Shown here piece after piece: positions 17,689 to 26,126 of a DNA stretch of 47,764 nt. Within the stretch, counting starts at the first letter, position 1; each line of letters starts with the position of its first letter. This DNA comes from Alphaproteobacteria bacterium. GTDB taxonomy: Bacteria; Pseudomonadota; Alphaproteobacteria; Rhodospirillales; Magnetospirillaceae. The notes under the pieces were generated by a model, which worked only from the letters and a program-made list of their open reading frames with translations, did no database searches and was not told the DNA's origin. The stretch is taken from positions 1-47,764 of the forward strand of contig JAJPHO010000151.1 of assembly GCA_021325215.1 (NCBI GenBank). Reading direction: 5' to 3'. Position numbers and translations under genes: made by a program.

Positions 17689-18528
17689 CTATTCCTTGTG
17701 CGAATGAGAATGCGGCGGACGGATTTCCAGTCCGCGCAGGCCATGCTCGTGCGGCGGCCCCTTCTCGCTCGCGGGGATGGGAAAGGCCGAGAACTCCGCC
17801 AAAGCCGCCGTGTTCTTCGCTTCCAGCACCAGCGCGCCGACATCTGCGCCGACCAGGGCCGCCGCCGCGGAACTGGCGGCCAGCGCGGCGGCTTCATTGA
17901 CCCCCGCCGCCGCCGACAGCGCGGCTTGCGCCGCGGCGAATTTCGACTGGATCGAGGTGACCTGGTTCAGCGCGTTGCGGATCTGGTTGATCGCCGCGTT
18001 GATCTGGGCGTCGGAGCCCCAGCTGGTCAGGCTGGCTTCCTCGACGCCCAGCGCCTTTGCGTCGGCCTGCTGGTTCGAGATGGTCAGCTTGCCGCCCTCG
18101 GTCGTGGTCTTGACGGTCAGCGGCTTGGAATGGCTGCCGATCAGATTGAGCCCATTGACGCTAGCGTCATTGACGAAACTCTTGGTCTGGTCGAGCAGGC
18201 CATTGAATTGCAGGATCAGCGCGCTCTTGACCGAATTCGGCGCCGACAAGGCCTCGGACGCGACCGCCTCGGCCTGCATCAGGCTGGCGGCGACGCTCGA
18301 CAGCGCCTGGTTCGAGGTCGACAGAACGCTGTTGGCCAGCTCGATGTTCTTCTGAACCACCGGAATGGTCAGGGTCTCGGTTTCGAACGGAGCCGAAAGG
18401 ACCTTGGAGATCGTGGACAGGGTTTCGCCGGAGGCGAGTTCCTTGACCAGCCCGGCCTGTTTGGCCTGCTGCCGGTTGAGGATGTTGTTGACGCCGTTCG
18501 CGGCGGCAATCTGATCGACAATCGGCAT
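17689..18528 (-). CDS. Flagellin-like protein with histidine-rich C-terminus
   Basis: 279 residues with a strong GGAGG before the ATG. Similarity to flagellin is seen in the D0/D1-type helices: LVKELASGETLS, IELANSVLSTSNQALSSV, QAEAVASEALSAP, then the hairpin region ILQFNGLLDQTKSFVNDASVNGLNLIG and a C-terminal INQIRNALNQVTSIQSKFA helix. The usual final sequence rich in LLALQTRQQLA is replaced by an Ala-rich helix and a tail with PPHEHG and PPHSHSHKE. No signal peptide is seen, as expected for type III export. It lies 52 nt downstream of era rather than in a flagellar cluster, though motAB is 11 kb away. A RebB-type or structural filament role is possible. Confidence 0.7.
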   Translation of the reverse strand: MPIVDQIAAANGVNNILNRQQAKQAGLVKELASGETLSTISKVLSAPFETETLTIPVVQKNIELANSVLSTSNQALSSVAASLMQAEAVASEALSAPNSVKSALILQFNGLLDQTKSFVNDASVNGLNLIGSHSKPLTVKTTTEGGKLTISNQQADAKALGVEEASLTSWGSDAQINAAINQIRNALNQVTSIQSKFAAAQAALSAAAGVNEAAALAASSAAAALVGADVGALVLEAKNTAALAEFSAFPIPASEKGPPHEHGLRGLEIRPPHSHSHKE

Positions 18529-18580
18529 GGTTACCTCCGGACAGGATTACTCACCGGTTGATACGCCGGCGAACCGCCGA

Positions 18581-19486
18581 TCAGGCGTCGTATTCGAGGC
18601 CGAGATCGTTATAGCGCTGACGGTCGTCGGGCCAGTCTTCGCGCACTTTGACGAACAGGAACAGATGGACCTGGCGCTCCAGCAGCTTTTCCAGCTCCTG
18701 GCGGGCCGCGGCGCCGATCGCCTTGATCTGGGAACCGCCCTTGCCCAGCACGATGGCTTTCTGGCCGTCGCGGCGGACATAGATCACCTGGTCGATACGG
18801 ACGCTGCCGTCGTCGCGTTCTTCCCATTTTTCCGCTTCGACCAGAACCGCGTAGGGTAGTTCCTGATGCAGGCGGTTGAACAGCTGTTCGCGGGTGATCT
18901 CGGCCGCCAGCATCAGCTGCGGCATGTCGGAGACCTCGTCCTCGGGGAAATGCCACGGGCCTTCCGGCAGCAGCTTGGCGCAATGGCGCAGCAAATCCTC
19001 GGTGCCGTCGCCCTTCTCGGCGCTGATCATGAAGACGTCGTCGATGATGCCGCTCTCATTGAGCTGCGCGGTCAGGCCCAGCAGCTGCTCGCGCTTGACC
19101 AGGTCGATCTTGTTGAGCACCAGGATGGCGCGGCGCCCGGCTTCCTTCAGCGAGGCGACGATGGCCGCGACATCGTCATCGACGCCCTTCTTGGCGTCGA
19201 CCACCAGCGCCACCACGTCGGCGTCGGAGGCGCCGCTCCAGGCGGCGCGCACCATGGCGCGCTCGAGGCGCAGCTTCGGCTTGAAGATGCCCGGGGTGTC
19301 GATGAAGATCACCTGCGCCCCCTCGGACTCGACCAGCGCAATGCCGAGGACGCGGGTGCGCGTCGTCTGCACCTTGGGCGAGACGATGGAGACCTTGGTG
19401 CCCACCAGGCGGTTGACCAAGGTGGACTTGCCGGCATTCGGCGCGCCCACGATGGCCACGAAACCGCAGCGCCGCTGCTCGATCAT
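18581..19486 (-). CDS. era: GTPase Era
   Basis: 301 residues. Era binds the 3' end of 16S rRNA and is needed for 30S maturation. GTPase motifs appear in order: G1 GAPNAGKS (14-21), G2 near QTTRTRVLG, G3 DTPG, G4 NKIDL and G5 SAEKG. The C-terminal KH domain has VIYVRRDGQKAIVLGKGGSQIK. The start codon overlaps the rnc stop (ATGA), so the two are translationally coupled in the lepB-rnc-era operon. Confidence 0.98.
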   Translation of the reverse strand: MIEQRRCGFVAIVGAPNAGKSTLVNRLVGTKVSIVSPKVQTTRTRVLGIALVESEGAQVIFIDTPGIFKPKLRLERAMVRAAWSGASDADVVALVVDAKKGVDDDVAAIVASLKEAGRRAILVLNKIDLVKREQLLGLTAQLNESGIIDDVFMISAEKGDGTEDLLRHCAKLLPEGPWHFPEDEVSDMPQLMLAAEITREQLFNRLHQELPYAVLVEAEKWEERDDGSVRIDQVIYVRRDGQKAIVLGKGGSQIKAIGAAARQELEKLLERQVHLFLFVKVREDWPDDRQRYNDLGLEYDA

Positions 19487-20187
19487 TTGTTCAGATGCTC
19501 CAAAAGGTTGGCTGCGGCGGCTTGTTCCGCCGCGCGCTTGGAAGGACCGCGGCCCGAAGCTTTCGCGGTGCTCTCGATTTCGACGCCGATCAGGAAATCG
19601 GGATTATGGGGCGGCCCCTCGACCGCCAGCGTGGAATAGACCGGCAGGCCCAGGGCGCGGGCCTGGGCCCATTCCTGCAAGGCCGTCTTGGCATCCTTGG
19701 GCGGCGCGGCCATCTCGGCCATCAGCGGCGTCCATAGGCGATTGATCAGCCCGGCGACCGGACTCAGACCGCCATCGGCATACATCGCGCCCAGCACGGC
19801 TTCGCAGGCGTCCGCCAGGGTGCCCATATTGTTGCGGCCGCCGGTCTCCTCCTCGCTGCGCGACAGCGACAGGGCCGGGCCGAGATTGATCTGCAAAGCG
19901 ATGCGGGCCAGCGATTCGCGGCGCACCAGCGCGGCATGCCTGCGGGCCAGGGCGCCCTCGTTCTCGCCGGGGAAGCTTTTATAGAGCATCTCGGCGACCA
20001 CCAGGCCGAGCACGCGGTCGCCCAGGAACTCCAGGCGCTCATAGGGTCCGCGGCCGGCGCTGCCGGGCTGCAGGCTGGGATGGGTCAGCGCCTGTTCCAG
20101 CAGCTTGGGATCGTTGAAATTATAGCCGAGCAGGTCGACCAGACCCGAATGGGCGGCACGCGGCCTTCTGGGAGGTTGGTTGCCCAT
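19483..20187 (-). CDS. rnc: Ribonuclease III
   Basis: 234 residues. RNase III cleaves double-stranded RNA in rRNA precursor and mRNA processing. The catalytic signature ERLEFLGDRVLG (Glu50, Asp57) and the second acidic pair in DACEAVLGAMYADGG (Asp126, Glu129) are intact. The dsRNA-binding domain covers about 160-230 and ends KRAAEQAAAANLLEHL. The start lies two bases after the lepB stop and the end overlaps era. Confidence 0.98.
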   Translation of the reverse strand: MGNQPPRRPRAAHSGLVDLLGYNFNDPKLLEQALTHPSLQPGSAGRGPYERLEFLGDRVLGLVVAEMLYKSFPGENEGALARRHAALVRRESLARIALQINLGPALSLSRSEEETGGRNNMGTLADACEAVLGAMYADGGLSPVAGLINRLWTPLMAEMAAPPKDAKTALQEWAQARALGLPVYSTLAVEGPPHNPDFLIGVEIESTAKASGRGPSKRAAEQAAAANLLEHLNK

Positions 20188-20189
20188 GA

Positions 20190-20939
20190 TCAGACGATAT
20201 GGTCGAACAGACGGCGCCAGCGCAATTCGCTGGGCCAGAGCCAGAATTCCCAGGGCTTCCCGGCTTGGCTGGTCGACAGGAAAATGATTTCCGCCCGTCC
20301 CACCAGATTTTCCTCCGGCACATAGCCGACTTTGTCGAGAAAGCGGCTGTCTTCCGAATTGTCCCGATTGTCGCCCATCATGAAGTAGTGGCCGGGCGGC
20401 ACGACATATTCATCGGTGTTGTCCGCCCAGACTTCCGGGCCGGCATCTTCGATGATGATATGGGAACGGCCGTTGGGCAAGGTCTCGATATATTGCAGAT
20501 GACGCGTGGTGCCGGTGCGCGGATCGCGGTCGACATAATCCTCGACCGCCTGGCGCTTGACCGGCTGGCCGTTGATCATCAGCACGCGGTGCTCGACCTT
20601 GATATGGTCGCCGGGCAGGCCGATCACGCGCTTGATGTAATCGGTGCGGTTGTCGGTCGGCAGCTTGAACACCGCCACGTCGCCGCGCTCGGGCCGGCGC
20701 GGGAAGATGCGCCCCTCGAACAGCGGCAGGCCGAACGGCAGCGAATAGCGGCTGTAGCCATAGGAATATTTCGACACGAACAGGTAGTCGCCGACCAGCA
20801 GGGTCGGCTGCATCGACTTCGACGGGATGTTGAACGGCTCGTAGGCGAAGCTGCGCACCAGCAGAGCCAGCACGACAACTTGGAGCAACGTGATCAACGT
20901 GTCGGCGAACCCACCCGACCTGCGGCGCGAACTGGCCAT
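20190..20939 (-). CDS. lepB: Signal peptidase I
   Basis: 249 residues from ATG 20939 (AAGGA 4 nt upstream); the frame continues further upstream without a better start. It removes signal peptides from exported proteins. One N-terminal membrane helix (about 12-31) is followed by the catalytic Ser42 in NIPSKSMQPTLL and Lys103 in TDYIKRVIGLPGD. The MMGDNRDNSEDSR box is present. The single-helix anchor is common in this group. It heads the lepB-rnc-era operon; acpS, often upstream in relatives, is not here. Confidence 0.97.
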   Translation of the reverse strand: MASSRRRSGGFADTLITLLQVVVLALLVRSFAYEPFNIPSKSMQPTLLVGDYLFVSKYSYGYSRYSLPFGLPLFEGRIFPRRPERGDVAVFKLPTDNRTDYIKRVIGLPGDHIKVEHRVLMINGQPVKRQAVEDYVDRDPRTGTTRHLQYIETLPNGRSHIIIEDAGPEVWADNTDEYVVPPGHYFMMGDNRDNSEDSRFLDKVGYVPEENLVGRAEIIFLSTSQAGKPWEFWLWPSELRWRRLFDHIV

Positions 20940-21040
20940 GCAATCCTTGGCGAAAAAAATTTTCGCGATGAAGCCCCAGCGCACCAGCTCTGTCAAGCGC
21001 CGGGCCGAATCCGCGCGGAAACAAGTGAGATAGATTCCCC

Positions 21041-21070
21041 TTGCGACTCCATCGATGTTCTTGTTATGTT
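21041..21070 (+). promoter_or_regulatory. Possible sigma-70-type promoter for the 61-residue membrane protein
   Basis: TTGCGA (21041-21046) and TATGTT (21065-21070) are 18 nt apart, about 28 nt before the start codon. This is a by-eye match. Confidence 0.4.
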
Positions 21071-21097
21071 CTCATTCAACGAACTTAGGAGGACAGC

Positions 21098-21283
21098 ATG
21101 TTCTATCGCAGCCCTGCCCGCCCCGCCCAGTTTTTCGCCAATGTCGGCGGCGCCGTTCTGATCGGTCTTTTCTTCGCCGTGGTCGGCCTCAATGTCGCCA
21201 GCGGTTGCGGCCAGCCCGATGGCCAGTGCATCGGCGTCAAAGACTTCGCGCCGTCTCATAACGTCCAGATCGCCTCCCGGTAG
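21098..21283 (+). CDS. Small single-span membrane protein
   Basis: 61 residues with a strong TAGGAGG ribosome-binding site, which supports real translation. The basic N-terminus (YRSPARPAQ) is followed by one hydrophobic helix (about 14-34). A short periplasmic tail contains Cys37 and Cys44 in SGCGQPDGQC, which could form a disulfide. I do not recognise a family. It is divergent from lepB and followed immediately by a run of hairpins, with the first stem starting at its stop codon. Confidence 0.6.
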   Translation: MFYRSPARPAQFFANVGGAVLIGLFFAVVGLNVASGCGQPDGQCIGVKDFAPSHNVQIASR

Positions 21284-21371
21284 AGCGGGATGTCTTTAGA
21301 CGTAAAAAGAACATCATCCCGCTCGGAGGCGCAAAGCGCCGACCCCGAGGGTACGGGGGAAGCTCCCCCGT
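21283..21371. repeat. Intergenic cluster of three inverted repeats
   Basis: Three stems lie in 89 nt: GAGCGGGATG/CATCCCGCTC (21283-21292 and 21315-21324, 22-nt loop), GGCGC-AAA-GCGCC (21328-21340), and ACGGGGGA-AGC-TCCCCCGT (21353-21371). None is followed by a good T-run. The first resembles palindromic intergenic elements seen in alphaproteobacteria. It may terminate or stabilise the small upstream mRNA, or be a repeat family member or small RNA. Confidence 0.6.
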
Positions 21372-21481
21372 CTATAAGGGTTCTCTTCCGTTAGCTGTCA
21401 CTGAAACTTCATTGTCGCCAGCGTGGGATTTAATTCAGCTTGCTGCTGAAGAATGAGGTTGGCGACTTTCGAGGGACGGCC

Positions 21482-22495
21482 TTGCGCTTAGCTTTGGTGA
21501 CTGATGCGTGGCACCCGCAACAAAACGGCGTGGTGCGAGTCCTGGATAGTGTACTGCAGCTCCTCAAGGCCGATGGCCATGAGGTCGAGGTGATCTCACC
21601 CGACCAGTTCACTACCATCCCTTGCCCAACCTACCCCGAAATTCCCCTGGCGGTATTGCCGGGCAAGATATTGGCCGGCAAGCTGGAGGAGATCGCTCCC
21701 GACGCGATCCATCTGGCCACCGAAGGCCCGCTGGGCTGGTCGGCGCGCGCCTGGTGCCTGCGCAACAAGGTGCCCTTCACCACCGCCTATCATTCGAAAT
21801 TCCCCGAATATCTGCAGAAGCGCACCGGCGTTCCGCTGTTCATTCCCTATGCGGGGATGCGCCATTTCCACGCCCCCTCGTCCGGCGTGCTGGTGCCCAG
21901 CCCGAACGTCTTCTCGGAACTGCAGGATTGGAGATTCGCCAATCTGAAGCTGTGGTCGCACGGCGTCGACCAGTCGGTGTTCAAGCCCGGCCCCAAGACC
22001 CGCTTCGCCGATCTGCCGCGTCCGGTTTTCCTCAATGTCGGCCGGGTGACCGTCGACAAGAACCTCGAAGCCTTCCTGGACCTCGATCTGCCGGGCAGCA
22101 AGGTGGTGGTCGGCAGCGGCCCGCAGCGCAATTCCCTGATCGCCAAATATCCCGATGCGCATTTCGTCGTAGTTTCCGGCGACGAAGCGCTGGCGGATTG
22201 CTATAACGGCGCCGACGTTTTCGTTTTTCCCAGCAAGACCGACACGTTCGGACTGGTGATGCTGGAGGCGCTGGCCTGCGGCGTGCCGGTGGCTGCCTAT
22301 CCGGTAACCGGTCCCAAGGACGTGCTGGAGGACTCGGGGGCCGGCGTGATGTCGGACGATCTGCGCCAGGCGGCGCTGGACGCCCGGGCCATCGATCCGG
22401 CCGTATGCGTAAGAAGGGCGACCGAATTTCCATGGTCGACCGTGAAAGACCAATTCGTCGCAAACCTGGCAGCATTAGCCGGGACGAAACAATAG
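21482..22495 (+). CDS. GT4-family glycosyltransferase
   Basis: 337 residues from TTG 21482, chosen because GAGGGA lies 5 nt upstream and the Rossmann start RLALVTDAWHPQQNGVVRVL begins there; the frame extends to 21440. The pattern is that of GT-B fold GT4 enzymes related to mannosyl- or sulfoquinovosyl-diacylglycerol transferases: FTTAYHSKFPEYL, VFLNVGRVTVDKNLEAF, and the donor-binding SKTDTFGLVMLEALACGVPV. It has no signal peptide and is cytoplasmic or membrane-associated. It likely glycosylates a lipid or envelope polysaccharide; the exact donor is unknown. The stretch from the upstream hairpins to this gene holds no other feature. Confidence 0.9.
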   Translation: MRLALVTDAWHPQQNGVVRVLDSVLQLLKADGHEVEVISPDQFTTIPCPTYPEIPLAVLPGKILAGKLEEIAPDAIHLATEGPLGWSARAWCLRNKVPFTTAYHSKFPEYLQKRTGVPLFIPYAGMRHFHAPSSGVLVPSPNVFSELQDWRFANLKLWSHGVDQSVFKPGPKTRFADLPRPVFLNVGRVTVDKNLEAFLDLDLPGSKVVVGSGPQRNSLIAKYPDAHFVVVSGDEALADCYNGADVFVFPSKTDTFGLVMLEALACGVPVAAYPVTGPKDVLEDSGAGVMSDDLRQAALDARAIDPAVCVRRATEFPWSTVKDQFVANLAALAGTKQ

Positions 22496-22566
22496 AACGA
22501 CGACAAAATCTCTTGAGGTGTACCTTGTCGCAGCGCTTGCTGAGCGGGATTCGAGGGCATTAGATC

Positions 22567-24300
22567 ATGGCGGACGATTATAATTCGGGCCGCATTTCGG
22601 TCGCCTTCCAAGCCATCGCCGATATTCATACGGGCCAATGCACCGGCTATGAGATCCTGGCCCGTCCGGCCAGCCTGTTCGAACAGCCGTTCCATCTCGA
22701 ATCGCTGGTCGCGCTCGAGGTCGAGGTGCGCCGTGTCGCCGGCGAGCAGGCGCAATTGCTGCCGCACCTGCCCAACCGCCTGCTGTTCACCAATATGGAT
22801 TGGCGCCTGGCCGAGCATTGCGAAGAGATCGTCGCCGCCAACCAGGAATTCCTTGCCCCGCATGCGCGGCAATTGGTGACCGAGGTCACATCTTACATCG
22901 CCGGCGGCGCCAAGGCCCAGGCCTGGGTCAATCAGCTGCGCTCCAATCGCGGCCTCGTGGCACTCGACCGCTTCGGCGAAAGCCCGCACGGGATGAGCTT
23001 CCTGCTGCATTGCGACGTCGATTATCTCAAGCTGCCCCGCTCCTACATCAGCGGCGTCGACCGGCTGGCCCGCCAGCGCCTGGTGATGTCGCAGGTGGTG
23101 TCCACCGCCCACACGCTGGGCATGCAGGTGATCGCCGTCGGCATCGAAACCGCCGCCGAGCTGCAGATCTGCCGCGAGATGGGCTGCGACATGGCCCAGG
23201 GCAATTTCATCCAGCCGCCGGTGACCGATCCGGCCCAGGCCGGCACTCTGTTCGAGACGGTCGAGATCCTGGCCCGCAACGACCGCCGCCACCGGCTGGT
23301 CGACAATAAGTGGATCGACGATCAGCTCGACCTCACCCCGCCGCTGGTGGTCGACACGCCGATGAAGGAAGTGTTCGCCGTGGTGGCCAAGGACCCGTCG
23401 CGCACCCTGCTGCCGGTGGTCGACCATAACGGCCATCCGCTCGGCGTGGTGCGCGAGCAGGCGCTGCGCAACCATGTCTATTCGGCTTACGGCAAGGAAC
23501 TGATCGCCAACCGCTCGCTCGGCTTCTCCCTGCGCAGCTTCCTCGAACGCTGCCCGATCGCCGCTTTGTCCACGCCGCTCGACCGGCTGCTGGCCTTGTA
23601 TTCCAGCGACGAGCAGGCCGACGGGATCATCATCACCGACCAGAACCGCTATCGCGGCTTCCTCAACGCCCGATCGATCATCCGCGCCATGCACGAAAAG
23701 ACCCTGGCGCGGGCGCGCGACGAGAATCCGCTGACCAAGCTGCCCGGCAACGATCTGATCAACGAGCATGTGGTCAGCCTGCTCGACCGCGGCATGCCGG
23801 CGGTGATCGCCTATCTCGATTTCGACAATTTCAAGCCGTTCAACGACACCTACGGCTTCCGCCAGGGCGACCGCGCCATCCTGCTGTTCACCGAGCTGAT
23901 GCGCAAAGTGGCGACCACCGAGAATTGCTTCATAGGCCATATCGGCGGCGACGATTTCTTCCTCAGCCTGACCGACAGCCCGCTGTCCGAGGCCGAGAAC
24001 ATGATCGACAAGGTGATCGAAAAGTTCCGCTCGGACGCCGAAAGCTTCTACGACGCCGAAACGCGCCAGAACGGCTATATGACCGGCACCGACCGCGACG
24101 GCATCGAACGCCGTTTCCCGCTGCTGTCGGTCAGCGCGGTTCTGCTGGTCATCGACGACAGCTGCGCCGGCAGCACCCCCGACGATGTCAGCCGGGTCCT
24201 GGCCAAGCATAAGAAGACCGCCAAATCGTCGAAAAATCGCCGCGTGGTCGCCCGGCTGGAGGATTACAAGACGCCGATCTCCGATCTCGCCCTCGACTGA
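22567..24300 (+). CDS. Degenerate EAL, CBS-pair and GGDEF-domain protein
   Basis: 577 residues with domains in unusual order. An N-terminal EAL-like domain (about 10-235) has YEILARP, TNMDWRLAE, DYLKLPRSYI and a QGNFIQPP end. However, the DDFG motif reads LDRFG (133-137) and the catalytic Glu of EGVET reads VGIET (191-195), so phosphodiesterase activity is unlikely. A CBS pair follows (about 258-378; LPVVDHNGHPLGVV and IIITDQNRYRGFL). The C-terminal GGDEF domain (about 385-560) has YLDFDNFKPFNDTYG and GGDDF (460-464), which may be an active diguanylate cyclase. No RxxD inhibitory site precedes it. It probably senses a nucleotide and c-di-GMP. The unknown protein at 24424 follows in the same direction. 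Confidence 0.92.
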   Translation: MADDYNSGRISVAFQAIADIHTGQCTGYEILARPASLFEQPFHLESLVALEVEVRRVAGEQAQLLPHLPNRLLFTNMDWRLAEHCEEIVAANQEFLAPHARQLVTEVTSYIAGGAKAQAWVNQLRSNRGLVALDRFGESPHGMSFLLHCDVDYLKLPRSYISGVDRLARQRLVMSQVVSTAHTLGMQVIAVGIETAAELQICREMGCDMAQGNFIQPPVTDPAQAGTLFETVEILARNDRRHRLVDNKWIDDQLDLTPPLVVDTPMKEVFAVVAKDPSRTLLPVVDHNGHPLGVVREQALRNHVYSAYGKELIANRSLGFSLRSFLERCPIAALSTPLDRLLALYSSDEQADGIIITDQNRYRGFLNARSIIRAMHEKTLARARDENPLTKLPGNDLINEHVVSLLDRGMPAVIAYLDFDNFKPFNDTYGFRQGDRAILLFTELMRKVATTENCFIGHIGGDDFFLSLTDSPLSEAENMIDKVIEKFRSDAESFYDAETRQNGYMTGTDRDGIERRFPLLSVSAVLLVIDDSCAGSTPDDVSRVLAKHKKTAKSSKNRRVVARLEDYKTPISDLALD

Positions 24301-24423
24301 AAGCCCATTGTCGAACAATTGCTGACCGGATAAAAAAATAACGGCACTATACAGTTAGCGGTACGCAATCAGTCGCCGAAGGGGGAGAGAGACCGGGGCC
24401 CCAATTCCGGTCGAGATCGGCAT

Positions 24424-25455
24424 ATGTACGAAAACGAACTGAAAATGATCGAGGACACCGATATGGACTCATTGTTCATATTGCCGCTGTCCATCGTCCC
24501 CCTCGAAACGCCCGCATTGCGCAGCTCGCGCATGGTCAAGAACGGCAAGCTGCAAAGCGTCATCGAGATTTTCCGCGACGAGCAGACCGGTTCCGGCCAG
24601 GTCGACGTCGAATCCGTCGGCCAGATGATGGGTTGGGAGGAAGGAAGGGTGCATCCCGACCTCGCCATCCTGCGCCGCCTGGCGCTGCTGCCGAGCTATG
24701 ACGTCTATTCCCTGCGCATCAGCTTGCGCGCCCACAAGATCCCCATCAACGACTTCGACGGGCTGCGTCTCTCCGACGAGAAGATGAAACAGCTGACCCA
24801 GTACATGATGCTGTTCACCCGGCCGCTGCTGCAGATGATCTATGGCGAGGACGCGGTGGAGATCAACACCTACGCCGACCTGATGAAGCTGTTCCGCGAC
24901 CCCGACGTGGTCCGCGCCCGCGAGCGCCTGGAAAAGCTGGCCAACCAGCTGAAGGTGCCGATCATGGAAGTGCCACGCTTCCTCGAGGATTACGGCGACA
25001 CCTTCATGTCGCTGTCTTATTACCGCCACTGTCTCGACCGGCTGGAGCCCTATTTCACCGCCTGCCTCGACGCCATCGCGCCGATCCGCAAGCATTTCCA
25101 GCTGATGCAGGATGCCAGCCTGATGCGCACCTGCACCCAGATCGAGGACGCCATCAACTCGGTCTCGGCCAGCATCTCGGGCCGCCTGGAAGTGTTCGAG
25201 CGGCGCACCAAGCAGATGTGGACCAACATCACCCAGGAGGAATTCCAGGGGGTGAAGAACATGATCGAACGCTATCACGTCGTGATGGGCGGCGCCTTAT
25301 GCGGCCTGACCGTCAAGATGAACGCCTTCGCCCGCAATTTCCCGCATCCCAATGCCGGCGGTCCGGTCAAGCGCGCCGACTTCATGGTGACCGAGATGAC
25401 CCAGGGCATCGACCTGATCCGCTCGATCGAGCGCCGTTTCCAGAATCAGGGGTGA
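24424..25455 (+). CDS. Unknown helical protein downstream of the EAL/GGDEF gene
   Basis: 343 residues that I do not recognise. There is no signal peptide or membrane helix, so it is probably cytoplasmic. It is mostly helical. The N-terminal 130 residues include MVKNGKLQSVIEIF and a Gly/Trp segment (GQMMGWEEGR) that could be a small winged-helix-like domain. Central helices run through YADLMKLFRDPDVVRARERLEKL. The region after about 200 has long amphipathic helices (LMRTCTQIEDAINSVSASI). It is cotranscribed, overlapping the ABC ATPase by 4 nt (GTGA), and follows the c-di-GMP protein by 123 nt. A signalling or transport-linked role is possible but not shown. Confidence 0.75.
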   Translation: MYENELKMIEDTDMDSLFILPLSIVPLETPALRSSRMVKNGKLQSVIEIFRDEQTGSGQVDVESVGQMMGWEEGRVHPDLAILRRLALLPSYDVYSLRISLRAHKIPINDFDGLRLSDEKMKQLTQYMMLFTRPLLQMIYGEDAVEINTYADLMKLFRDPDVVRARERLEKLANQLKVPIMEVPRFLEDYGDTFMSLSYYRHCLDRLEPYFTACLDAIAPIRKHFQLMQDASLMRTCTQIEDAINSVSASISGRLEVFERRTKQMWTNITQEEFQGVKNMIERYHVVMGGALCGLTVKMNAFARNFPHPNAGGPVKRADFMVTEMTQGIDLIRSIERRFQNQG

Positions 25456-26126
25456 CCTCTCCCGTCCTTTCGCTGGAAGGTCTGCGCCGCGTCCTGCCCA
25501 ATGGACGCGAATTGTTCGGCACGGTCGACCTGACCCTGGCGCCCGGCGAATTCGTTGCCATCCTCGGTGAATCCGGGGTCGGGAAATCCACTCTTCTCAA
25601 TGTCGTCGGCGGCCTCGACATTCCCCAACAGGGCCGCGTCCTGATCGAAGGACAGGACCTCGCCGCGCTGGACGAGGACGGCCGCACCCTGCTGCGGCGC
25701 GATCGCATCGGCTTCGTGTTCCAGGCCTTTCACATCCTGCCGCATCTGACCTTGTGGCAGAACGTCGCCCTGCCCCTCGTGCTGCAGGGACGATCCGGCG
25801 AGGCGCGCTCTAGCGCCGAACCTCTGCTCGAGGCCGTGGGCTTAGGCGGACGCGGCGGCGAACGGCCGTCGGTGCTGTCGGGCGGCGAATTGCAGCGCGT
25901 CGCCATCGCCCGCGCCATCGTGCACCGCCCGGCATTGATCCTGGCCGACGAACCGACCGGCAATCTCGACCCCGCGACCGCCGAGGGCGTGCTGGCGCTG
26001 TTCCGGCGCGTCGTCGCGGAAACCGGCGCCGCGATCATGCTGGTCACCCATTCGCGGCTGGCCGCGGCCACGGCGGACCGGGTACTGACCCTGACGCCGA
26101 AAGGCCTTGCCGATGCGATCGTCTGA
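25452..26126 (+). CDS. ABC transporter ATP-binding protein (LolD/MacB type)
   Basis: 224 residues from a GTG that overlaps the previous stop. Walker A is GESGVGKST (39-47), the Q-loop is FVFQAFHILP, the signature is LSGGELQRVAIARAI, Walker B is LILADEPTGNLD, and the H-loop is LVTHS. The compact size and GGLDIPQQG/HILPHLT segments place it with LolD/MacB-type ATPases that power FtsX-like permeases (mechanotransmission) rather than solute importers. It overlaps the permease start by 14 nt. With the lipocalin gene downstream this resembles the AttE-AttF-AttG-AttH layout. Confidence 0.96.
   Translation: MTSPVLSLEGLRRVLPNGRELFGTVDLTLAPGEFVAILGESGVGKSTLLNVVGGLDIPQQGRVLIEGQDLAALDEDGRTLLRRDRIGFVFQAFHILPHLTLWQNVALPLVLQGRSGEARSSAEPLLEAVGLGGRGGERPSVLSGGELQRVAIARAIVHRPALILADEPTGNLDPATAEGVLALFRRVVAETGAAIMLVTHSRLAAATADRVLTLTPKGLADAIV

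Noticed and set aside
22542-22550. Copy of GAGCGGGAT matching the first hairpin arm
   Set aside because: Only nine bases match and no inverted partner follows; likely chance.
24306-24318. Palindrome ATTGTCGAACAAT after the EAL/GGDEF gene
   Set aside because: A 5-bp stem with no T-run is too weak to call a terminator or operator.
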